From Rebecca billardiae RCC1528 (taxonomy: Eukaryota; Haptophyta), in assembly GCA_965240325.2 (NCBI GenBank), contig OZ251245.1, positions 868,001-932,000 of the forward strand: DNA of 64,000 nucleotides, read 5' to 3'. Shown one piece after another: positions 41,976 through 52,709 of the stretch; the stretch's first letter is position 1; every line of letters begins with the position of its first letter. Under the pieces are notes generated by a model, which ran no database searches, was not told the DNA's origin, and saw nothing but the letters and a program-made list of their open reading frames with translations. The position numbers were made by a program, and so were the translations under genes.

Positions 41976-43169
41976 CTAACTGGTCGTCGGGAGGACGAGC
42001 GTCGTCCTGCTCTGGTCAGGCGTGCCAGCATCGAAGACGGGCTCGTCGCTCATCGTGAAGCGTATCTGCTGCTTGCAGTGCGCGTGCACGATCACTGCGT
42101 CGTTGCTCTGCAGCGCCGCGCCCTCCAGCGCGGCCAGCAGCTTGGCCACCCCGCGCTCCTGGGCGAGCACGGCGCCCATGCCCATAGAGAAGCGCACGCG
42201 CACGTGCTCGGCGGGGGCGAGCTCCGCGCGCTGGGAGCGCAGCCGCACGAGCGCCTTCGCGCTCAGCAGGGACGCGTTCGTCGGCAGCGCCAGCCCCATC
42301 TTGGTATAGATGGGCATGCAGACGCCGCCCGGCTCGACATGCTGAGCCCACCGGTCAGTCTTTGCACGCGACGACTCCAGCTTGGCCGCGTCCCAGGTGG
42401 AGGGTGGGCTGCGCGCCATGAACGCGCAGTAGCGCCGCGTCCAGTCCTTGAACGGGCGAACATCATCCTCGAGCAGCAGCACGAAGCGGCCCGGGCACGT
42501 CCGTGCGCCGTCCGCGCACCGGCGCGCCGCCGCGCCCTGCGGCTGAGTGCGCTGCAGGTACTTCTGCATCGCGCGGAGTGCAGCCAGCTTGCTGAGGTGG
42601 TTGGCGACCAGCGCGGCGCACTTCACCGAGGTCGTCTTGTTAGCCATATGCGCCTGCTGTGCGAAGGGTACGTACGCGCTCAAGTGCAGGCACTTTGTCC
42701 TCGTCGCCAGATGCGCGGCTACGCAGCACGCCACGGGCCGCTGCGCCGAGCACCCCGGCTCCCTGCGCTGCGCCATGAGCTTTGCGCACCGCTTCTGCTT
42801 GAGCATCTGCTCCGTGAAGCGCTGCATGTCCTCGCCACCGGTGGACAGCCGCGAGTCATACGCTGTCACGGACTCGCCCTCTTCCAGCCTCGGCGTGTTG
42901 ATCGCTCTGATGCGCATGGCACGAATGCCCGCCGCTCGAAGTGCTTTGCGCATGTGCGACGCGCGCACCGCGTCCACGTCGCGGTTGATGAAGAAGGCGA
43001 CCTCCGGGAAGGTCACCTCGGGCGCTTGCGCGCACGGAGCTCGTTGGCTCGCGAGCGGCTGCTCAGCCGCGCTCAACAGCAACAGCACGAGGCCGCGCCA
43101 GAACACGGGCGCCATGAGGCGGGTCCAGGCAGCCAACGGGGTGTCCGCACGTCGACGCCCAGGATTCAT
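41976..43169 (-). CDS. GT25-like glycosyltransferase, type II membrane protein
   Basis: GT25 enzymes transfer galactose or other hexoses onto collagen-like or polysaccharide acceptors in the ER or Golgi. From ATG 43169 the protein (397 aa) has a short basic cytoplasmic tail (MNPGRRR), then a signal anchor (VFWRGLVLLLLSAAEQ). The GT25 start follows (VAFFINRDVDAVRASHMRKA), then a Cys-rich middle, the acidic motif VLLLEDDVRPFKDW and TWDAAKLE. The N-terminal NRD pattern and EDD are shared with the upstream-strand neighbour, so the two are tandem paralogues. The frame continues upstream to 43283 but without membrane-protein features, hence my start. The acceptor is unknown. A large inverted repeat begins 47 bp before the start. 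Confidence 0.8.
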   Translation of the reverse strand: MNPGRRRADTPLAAWTRLMAPVFWRGLVLLLLSAAEQPLASQRAPCAQAPEVTFPEVAFFINRDVDAVRASHMRKALRAAGIRAMRIRAINTPRLEEGESVTAYDSRLSTGGEDMQRFTEQMLKQKRCAKLMAQRREPGCSAQRPVACCVAAHLATRTKCLHLSAYVPFAQQAHMANKTTSVKCAALVANHLSKLAALRAMQKYLQRTQPQGAAARRCADGARTCPGRFVLLLEDDVRPFKDWTRRYCAFMARSPPSTWDAAKLESSRAKTDRWAQHVEPGGVCMPIYTKMGLALPTNASLLSAKALVRLRSQRAELAPAEHVRVRFSMGMGAVLAQERGVAKLLAALEGAALQSNDAVIVHAHCKQQIRFTMSDEPVFDAGTPDQSRTTLVLPTTS

Positions 43170-43215
43170 ATTGTCAACGGCAACGACCGTGTGAATTTGT
43201 ACAGTCCCCCCACTG

Positions 43216-44347
43216 CCAAGGGCGGTAAGGGCTGTCAACTCCTGACCAGTGGCGCCGAGTGGCGGAGGTTGGTTGCCCCTCAACTCGTGCGGCCTCGCGG
43301 CGCAGCGGCTAAGTCTCCTGGGGCGCCGCCCTGGAGGGCGCGTGGGGTGCGCACGCCGCGTGCTCCTGCGCCCGCGGCAGCGGCCGCGGACACGGCGCGC
43401 GTGGTTGGTCGCATGCTAGACAGCACGCAGTACCCTCCCACGCCGCGCGCCGCGCTCGCCGGCGCCCTCGCCGCGCCTCAGGCCAGCCGCGCACGCGCCG
43501 CACCAAGGGCCAGCCGTGGCCACGCGCCAGCCGGCGGCGCGCGCGCGGTGCGCGGTGCGGTCGGCGCGGGTCGGGCGCGCGCCCGGGGCGAGGCTCGCGT
43601 ATGGTGGGCGCGCGCCATGCCGCCTCGCGCCGCCGCGCTGACGCCCGCATGGGTCGGCGCGCACGCGTTTTCATGCTGTCGAGTGTGCATTGCCATGCTT
43701 GAAAATGCTCATGTTGAGACGATCATGGGAAGGCAGCGACGCGTGATAGACAAGCGCAGACCACTGATATGTGCACGGCTAGCCTCCTACTATGGCACGC
43801 GAGTCCCCAAGTGCCCGCGTTCGTCGCACTGATGCGCTCACAGCCGCTTGTCCAAGCTCATTTCTGATGGCCGAGGAATGCTCGACGAGCACCCTTCAGC
43901 AGCCGCGTGGAACGTGATCAAGCTCGTGTGCGGCGGCGCGAGGCGGCATGGCGCGCGCCCACCATACGCGAGCTTCGCCCCGGGCGCGCGCCCGACCCGC
44001 GCCGACCGCACCGCGCACCGCGCGCGCGCCGCCGGCTGGCGCGTGGCCACGGCTGGCCCTTGGTGCGGCGCCCGTGCGCGGCTGGCCTGAGGCGCGGCGA
44101 GGGCGCCGGCGAGCGCGGCGCGCGGCGTGGGAGGGTACTGCGTGCTGTCTAGCATGCGACCAACCACGCGCGCCGTGTCCGCGGCCGCTGCCGCGGGCGC
44201 AGGAGCACGCGGCGTGCGCACCCCACGCGCCCTCCAGGGCGGCGCCCCAGGAGACTGAGCCGCTGCGCCGCGAGGCCGCACGAGTTGAGGGGCAACCAAC
44301 CTCCGCCACTCGGCGCCACTGGGAGTTGACAGCCCTTACCGCCCTTG
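43216..44347. repeat. Large inverted repeat (foldback), arms about 420 bp
   Basis: Bases 43216-43636 and 43930-44347 are near-identical reverse complements with a 293-bp spacer. Inner ends mirror at gcggcggcgcgaggcggcat; outer ends mirror at ccaagggcggtaagggctg. It is about the same size and layout as the 8236-9229 repeat but with a different sequence. No ORF with family signals lies within. Confidence 0.9.
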
Positions 44348-44781
44348 GTCCCCCATACAGGTCGCTGCTTCAACTTTCGGACCCGATTGCTGTTCACTTT
44401 TTGTGCACGATGGCGGCGGCGCCCCCGGGGGTCTGCGGCGCTCGAGATCGCGTCTGGCGGCACCCCCAGGGTGTGCCTGAGGTACAACCCAGCGGGTATG
44501 TACCATTTAGACGACTTTGTTCCACTACCATGTGCCCCACGGACGCCACGAGGTCCACGACGGGGCCGCCGACGGCATGCTTCAACTTTCAGACCCGCGG
44601 GCTCTCAGCGCGCGCGCCGAGTCAGAGCCGCTGTCTGGTGAGCCGTGAGAGTCGGGCTAACGGCATCATGCACTCTAGATACCACATACATGCAGCAGAC
44701 CACCTCAGGGATTCACTAGGCTTCCGCGCCACCGCCAGCCGGCGCTGCGGCTGCGCGGCCAGCACGGTCGACGACGACAGC
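44348..44781. other. Intergenic with short direct repeat
   Basis: The motif gcttcaactttc(g/a)gacccg occurs twice (about 44367 and 44578) in direct orientation about 210 bp apart. No gene is supported. Confidence 0.5.
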
Positions 44782-46204
44782 TCATACTGACGCGGCGGTG
44801 CCCGGCGCGGCCGGCGCCGGCGCCGATTGCTTGTGAGCTTCCGAGCACTCGGCCTTCTTGCACAGCCACCCTCGGAGATCGATCTTCTGGCACGTCGGGC
44901 AGCGTCTCGCCTTCGCCATCGGGCAGGGCGACACGCCGCACGAGCAGGTCTGGTGACAGCGGTCGAAGCTCGCCTCGAGCTCAGCAGCAGCTGCCTCCGC
45001 CTCCGCCTTCTTCCGCGCACGCTCGGATGCGGCCGCCGCCTTGCGCGCCGCCTCGGCCTCCTTCTGCGCGGTCTGCGCGGCCTTCTGCGTGCTGATCTCA
45101 CGCAACGACCACGAGCCGTTTTGGCTGTCGAGCCGCGTGTTGTCCGGCTTCGGCGCGGCGAGCTCCACGGCGGGCACTGGAAGGACACCGAGCTGGTCTG
45201 CGAGCTCACCCGGGTCGAACCTCACCGCCTTGCGCACCGCGGCGAGCTCGGCGTCGTGCTCATCACGCTCGCGCACGAGCTTGGCGGCCTGGCGGCCGGA
45301 GTACTCCTTGGCGAGCTCGAGCTTGGCGCGGAGGGCTGGAGCAGTGTTCGAGCGCATCCCCGCAGGCGTGGCTGTGAACGCACTAAACGTAGGTGATGCG
45401 TGCGCGCCAGAGGGCTCGCCGTCGTCGGCCGAGCGCGCAGCCCCGCGCTCCGGAGTGCTTGGCGCCGCTGCCGGCGCCGCCGCCGCGAGCGACGCGGCAT
45501 CGGCCTCCTCCTCTTGCCGCCTGCGCTCCGCCTTCGCCTGTGCGGCATCGAGACGATCCACGAAGTCCTTCCTGTTGATCTGGTCCGGGTCCAACACGTT
45601 GCCCGTGATGCCCACCTTGCGCCACGCGTTGATGATGTCAAAGGTGTCACACCACGAGAACCACGCACCCGGCGTGGACAGCTCCTCACAGCCGCCGAGG
45701 ATCTGGAGGAACTCGCGGAGGCCGATCGTGGGCTCCTTGCCGTAGCTCGCCGTGTACGCGTGCTTGAAAGACGCCAGGCCCTTCTGGTATTGCGAGTGGA
45801 ACTTGTGGTTGTACTGATCGAGAGCCTTCACGGTGCGTGCGGCCGCGCGAGGGCGGAGAGGTGATTGTGCGCGCGTCGCGCGCGCGCGCCGGGCCGATTG
45901 CACGCCAGGTACACCCGGGGCACGCGCGCGCGCCGGAGAGGCGCTGCAGCCGTCCGCGCGCACGGGCGCCTACCTGTAGGAAGTGCGACGTGTTCGGCTC
46001 CTCGGTGAAGATGCGGATGCCGAACTCGGACTCAGCAGTGCCGAGGGCTGCGAGCACGTCCTCCGTGTACCGCGACGAGTGGTTGTCGAGCAACAGCACG
46101 ATCGGGAAGGCGATGGGCTCCAGCCCCGCAGCCACCAGAGCTGCGTTGAGGTCACCAGACGCGCCGACAGGCCGCCTAGCCCTGCCGCGCGGCGCCCGCC
46201 ACAC
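44782..46204 (-). mobile_element. 5'-truncated DDE transposase, pogo/Tigger-like
   Basis: The two exons are 45974-about 46204 and 44782-45825. The intron 45826-45973 (GTAGGC...GAAG, 148 nt, phase 0) joins FLQ to ALDQYNHKF. The first exon holds PIVLLLDNHSSRYTEDVLAA and TEEPNTSHFLQ, the second acidic residue region and the P-N-T-S-H-x-L-Q box of DDE_1 (Tigger/pogo/jerky) transposases. The second exon continues with FHSQYQKGLASFKHAY, a helix with the FDIINAWRKVGITG motif typical of the third catalytic region, then a coiled-coil Ala/Glu/Lys region. It ends with a Cys-rich knuckle (CHQTCSCGVSPCP..RCPTCQKIDLRGWLC). The DNA-binding domain and first Asp are missing upstream, so this is a relic. I saw no terminal repeats. 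Confidence 0.72.
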
Positions 46205-46361
46205 AGCAGCCGCTGCGCGAGGTGCGTCGCCATCGCCGGGTCTGAAAGACGAAGCAGTCCGAAAAACGAAGCAGCGACCTGTAGTGACTTAGTACAGTTT
46301 ATTTGTTTTAACGTGCGTAAGGCTCACGGTGGCAGGTTGGCCATCCTTCATCGCACGCTCT

Positions 46362-46491
46362 CCGAAGAGAGACCTGGAAACTGGGGGTTTGAACCCATGA
46401 CCTCAGACGCAAGAGCACTACGATCTCGCCTGCCTGAGCTGTGCCTGTGTGCGTCTCTTATTCTGAGTAAACTGAGTTTACTCAGAATAAG
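46362..46491 (-). repeat. tRNA-derived SINE-like repeat with palindromic head
   Basis: On the minus strand the sequence reads agctcaggcaggc (46428-46440, A-box-like), then cttgcgtctgaggtcatggg and gggttcaaacc (46386-46396, matching the tRNA B-box). The head agtttactcagaataag is followed by its own reverse complement: 46457-46473 and 46475-46491 form a perfect 17-bp palindrome with a 1-nt centre. Related copies lie at 39.1 kb (both boxes) and at 2.8 and 22.4 kb (head only). The anticodon stem is too poor for a functional tRNA. Confidence 0.65.
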
Positions 46492-46833
46492 ACTAAACTG
46501 TATAGTTTGTTCACTGGTGCTGCCAGGCAGCGTCGGGCGGACACGCGGCGACACGCGGCACGCCGCAACGGCGGCCCGCCAACGGCGGCACGGGCTCGGA
46601 CTGGCAGACGACCGACCGGTCGCGTAAAGTCGAAAGACAACGTCCTCCGACGTCCTGGACCTGAGCCGGAGGCACCGGGCGGATCGTCGGCCAGCAGACC
46701 GGCCAGGGGCGAGGAGCGGAGAGGCGAAACAGATCAGGCGAGCGGCCGAGAAGCGGCCAGCGGCGACTGCAAGGTGCAGGTGGGCACACAGTAGATGTGA
46801 CGTAGATAGACTGGGCCTTGGCCCAGACGTCGT
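46492..46833. other. Intergenic between transposon relic and RTX gene 3' end
   Basis: No coding signal is seen. A direct repeat of ggcgaca/ggcggc-type simple text (cacgcggcgacacgcggcac) lies at about 46541-46561. Confidence 0.4.
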
Positions 46834-49800
46834 TCAGACGTGCATGGGCTCGGGAGGCCGGGCGTCCGAGCTCGTCCCGGCAGCAGCACGCACGAGGCGG
46901 CGAGCGGCGAGGATCACCACTGCCGCCGCGAGGGCGACGAGGGCACTGAGCGTGACGAGGACGGCTGCCGCCCGGTGCGCGCGCTCGGCGGCGGTCTTGG
47001 AGGAGGCGAGCTGGCGCCGGCGCTCGTCGTCGCAGCCGCCTTGGTGACCGATGTCGACGTCAAAGGCGTCGCACATGTAGCCGCCCGTCGAGCGCACGAT
47101 GCGCTTGCGCAGAACCTCGCGGCATTGGGGACTCACAAACCAGCGGAACCACGGGCCGCGCTTGCAGTACGTGGGCGAGGTGAAGTCCACGATGATGTCG
47201 AGCCCAGGGTCGTACCGCAGCACGTCCTGCTTCGAGTACTTGTAGATCTTGTCCACCTCGCCGTCGCGGGTGTCGATGTAGTTGTACTCGCGCCCGCCCT
47301 TGATGATGTCGTACCCAGCGCCGCCGATCAGCCTGTTCGAGCCAGCACCGCCGTAGATCTTCTCGTCGCCGGCGCCTCCGATGATGTAGTCGTCTCCGTC
47401 GCCGCCGTACAGCCGGCCGTCCGCCTTGCCACCTTCGATCCGGTCGTTGCCGGCGCCGCCGTCCAGGTCGTTGTACACCGCGCCGGCGAATTTGCCGAAC
47501 CCGTTGTTGCCGCCGATCAGGCGGTCGTCGCCGTCCCCGCCGACCAGCGTGTTCTTGACGTCGCCGCCGTAGGCACCAGCCGTGGCATTGCCGCCGTCAC
47601 CGCCGATCAGCAGATCGTCGCCAGCGCCGCCACCCAGGTAGTTGTCCACGGCGCCGCCGTACGAGTACGCAGAACCGTCGGCGTTGCCGCCGCTGCCGCC
47701 GATGAGCACGTCTGCACCTTCCATGCCGTAGAGGAGGTTGGACACGTCGCCGCCTTCGACATACTTGCCACTGGCACGGCCCCCGCTGCCTCCAGTCAGC
47801 ACGTCGTCGCCTCCGTATCCGCTGAAGGTGTGCGTGGCGCGACCACCGTACGCGTAAGTACCCGATGCGGCACCGCCCGCGCCGCCCGTGGCCGTGTCGC
47901 GGTCGGCGCCGCCGTAGAAGTAGGTCTCAGTCTCTCCGCCGTAGGCGCCGTGGGCGCCGGTCCCCTTCGCACTGGAGGAACGCGCGTCGCCGCCACCGCC
48001 GAAGGTCGCCTCATTCACGCCCTCGTACAGGTACGCGACCTGGTAGGCGCTGCCGCCGTAGGCGTAGCTATCAGTACTCGTCGCGTCACCACCGCCGCCA
48101 AAGTGAGCGACGTCGTCACCGGCGCCATACGAGGTGAACCAGACCTCGGCCCAGCCGCCGTACCCCGCGTCTTTCGCGGCGCCACCGCCACCGGCGATGA
48201 AGGTGTTGCTGCCGCCCTGCGAGTAGGCCTCCACCTCGAGATACCCACCGGTGCCGTCGCCGCCGAGGCCAGCGCCGCCACCGCCGACGGTGATGTGGTC
48301 GTCGCCCGTGCCGCCGTCCAGGTTGTAGATGAACATGTTGCCGCCAACGCCCTCATTCGTGCCGTTGCCCGCGCCGCCGAACTCGATGACGTCATTGCCA
48401 GCCTCGCCGTGCGCGTAGTACACGTAGGCGGTACCGCCGTACGCGTGATCGCCGTCCGCAGAGCCGGCGTGCACGTCGCCGAAGAGGAGCTTGTCGTCGC
48501 CGTCGCCGCCGTACGCGGTGATGTACGAACCGCCGCCATACGCTGCGTACCCCTCGGCGTCACCCGCGCCCTTCGTGCCGATGAGCACGTCGTTCCCGTC
48601 GTCGCCGTACAGGTAGGCCGCAAGATAGCCGCCGTATGCCTCGGTGCCGACGGCGTCGCCTGCGCCACCGACGGTGATGGTGTCCTCGCCGTCGCCGCCG
48701 TACGCGTAGACGTAGCGGTTCAGCCCGTACACATAGTCGCCGCGCCCGTCGCCAGCATCGCCGACGGTGATCGTGTCGTGGCCGCCCTCGCCATACAGAT
48801 GGTCAACCGTGGCCTCCTGGTCGAAGTAGGCATAGTAGCCGGTGGCGTCGCCACCATGACGCCCGTCTGCGCGCGCGCGCGCACGGAGGGGGGCCGGGCG
48901 AGGGGCGGATGAACTGGGGGGAGGGGCGAGCGAAAGCGCGCTGGCGATTGGGCGCCGCACAGGAACGTGCGGGGCTGTGCCACGCGACGCGCACCGTCGG
49001 TGATGATGTCGTCGCCGTCGCCGGCGTAGACATTGTTCGCCACGTACGTGCCCCAGACGGGCTCCTCCGTGTCCACATCCGTGCTCGTGCCGTGCGAGTT
49101 CCCAGCGATTCCGAGGTGAATGACGTCGTTGCCCGATCCACCCCACATGTAGTTGTAGACGAAGGCGCCGTACGCATACGAGCCAGTCGCGGCGCCCGAA
49201 TCGCCGCCTGCGCGCGAAAGAGGGCGGGCGGGCGGGGGAGACGCACGCTTAACACAGCACGTCGCAGGCTCACGGCGGGCGCGGCGCGGGCGCGCGCGGC
49301 GCGGCGCGGGCGCGCGCGGCGCGGCGCGCACCGACGATGACATCGTCGCCGTCGTCGCCGTACAGGTAGTTGTTCAACTCGCCACCGTACGCGTACGCCT
49401 TACTCGCCAGCCCGACCTCAGGGCCCGAGCCGCCCTTGATGACGTCGTTGCCGGCACCGCCGTGCAGGTAGTTTGTCGCGTCGCCGCCGACACCGCCGTC
49501 ACCTGTGGCGTGACCGGTGTTGCCGCCGATGAGCGTGTCCGCTCCGTCGCCGCCATAGAAGGTGTTGTACGCGTCGGCGCCATTCTTATGCGGGGCGTTA
49601 GACGAGTCGATCGAGCTGTTGCCGCCGTCTGAGCCGGTGAGCACGTCGTCGCCCGCGCCGCCGTAGACGTAGTTCTTCACATAGCCCGCTGGAATGATCT
49701 GCAGGGAGAGGCTGCCGCTGGCGGCGCCGACGGTGCCGCCGACGAAGACATCGTTGCCCGCCCCGAGCGATGCGTGATTGTTGGCGTCGGCTTGCGCGAA

Positions 49801-50566
49801 GGTCGGGTCGACGGCAGCGGCCGTCCCGCCGCCGAACACGGTGTCGTCGCCGCTGCCGCCGTAGAAGTAGTTGTCCACGTGCGCGTTCTCGGCGGCGTCC
49901 CCACCAATGAGCGTGTCTGCGCCCTCGCCACCGTCGAGCACGTTCAGTACCGGACCGCCCTTGACGCGCTTGTCGGCTTGGTCGGTGCCGCCTGCGTTCC
50001 CGCCCCGAATGGTGTCATCGCCCGCTTCGCCTGCGCACGCGATGGTGCGCGCGGGATGGCGCGCACGAGGCGCGGGCGGCGCACCGAGCGTCAGGCGTAC
50101 GCGGCGCGCGCTCGGCGCTCGGGTGGGGCTCGGGTGGAGGCCGGCGCGCGCGCGCGCGCGCACCGTAGAGGTAGTTGCCGGCACGCCCACCGTATGCGTC
50201 GAAGCTCGTGGAGTTGCCACCGTCGCCACCCACAAGCAAGTCTTGGCCATCGCCGCCCGTGATGTTGTTGATGACCGTTTGGCCGTACGCGCTATCGTAG
50301 GCGGAGCCACCGGCGTTGCCACCGTACAGCGCGTCGTCGCCCTCGAGACCGCTGATGCTGTTGAACACGTTGGTCGGCGAGGTGCTCGCGGGCGTCGCTG
50401 CAGGACCGTCCTCGCCGGTGAGCGTGTCCGCGCCGCTCGTGCCGGTGATCGAGGCGAGCGCACGCCCGACGGAGCGGGCAGGCAAGTGGCCCGGACCCGC
50501 GTCAGACGCGCTGAGCAACGCGAGGGCGACGAAAGTGCCGAGTGCCACCGCCACGAGGACGCGCAT
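46834..50566 (-). CDS. Secreted, membrane-anchored RTX-repeat (calcium-binding) protein
   Basis: Exons are 50164-50566, 49332-50030, 48995-49207 and 46834-48866. All three introns (133, 124 and 128 nt) begin GTGCGC, end in CAG and are phase 1; the total of 3,348 nt is an exact codon multiple (1,115 aa). The N-terminal signal peptide is RVLVAVALGTFVALALLSA. Then come about 30 nonapeptide-type units G-G-x-G-D-D-x-(I/L)-x, for example GGDGDDRLIGG and GGAGDDVLTGS, separated by Ala/Tyr/Gly linkers. In bacteria these fold into Ca2+-binding parallel beta-rolls. A Cys-containing segment (YCKRGPWFRWFVSPQC) precedes a C-terminal TM helix (VLVTLSALVALAAAVVILAA) and a short tail. There is no toxin-specific domain. 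Role inferred: surface adhesion or a Ca2+-binding cover. The intron positions make bacterial contamination unlikely. Confidence 0.87.
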
Positions 50567-52163
<1,597 letters not shown>

Positions 52164-52256
52164 CATTTGACGGCCGGCACCGGCTGACGCGGACCGTGTC
52201 ACTGTAGTTACTCACTGTGATCAATCCGGGATTCGCGTGTAGTATAGTAGCAGTAG

Positions 52257-52673
52257 AGGGGTCAGAGCCCCACTGTGGGGTGTGTGGCCCAAAATCCAAC
52301 TTTCTGCCGTCTTGAGATGAAACTTCGGGATGTCAATATTCGCCTGAAATGACCTGGGGTCACGCTGATAAGTTTTCGAAAAAATGTCACATACTGGAGA
52401 TATACGACCTCAATCTCGACGCGATCTCGGCAACATTAGTAGGGGAGATATACGATCTCCAAGGTGATCTCGCTATTTGCACCAGAATCGCACCGGCTAG
52501 ATCACATTTTGGCAGTCTGAAATTGGCACAGGCGGATCACCGTACACCCTGGAATTAGGCCTAAACGAACTTAAAAGGACTCAAACAGTTATAAATAGAG
52601 GAGATATTTCATATTTCGAGATTTCGGGAGATTTTGTCACTCGGGAGTGTAACGGTCGGAGCTCTGACCCCAC
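52257..52673. mobile_element. MITE-like element with 11-bp TIRs and flanking direct repeat
   Basis: The ends are GGGGTCAGAGC (52258-52268) and its exact reverse complement GCTCTGACCCC (52661-52671). Both sides are flanked by the identical 14-mer tatagtagcagtag (52243-52256 and 52674-52687), consistent with a target duplication. The interior is AT-rich with repeated gagatatacga(c/t)ctc words and no coding capacity. Confidence 0.8.
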
Positions 52674-52709
52674 TATAGTAGCAGTAGTATGCGTATCTCT
52701 AGTAGTATA

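Noticed and set aside
46365-46450. A functional tRNA gene on the minus strand
   Set aside because: A- and B-box words are present, but the acceptor and anticodon stems do not pair, so I call it SINE-like.
46834-50566. Bacterial contamination or an RTX toxin gene
   Set aside because: Three introns with the window's own splice words, a C-terminal TM anchor and no toxin effector domain argue for a native eukaryotic surface protein.
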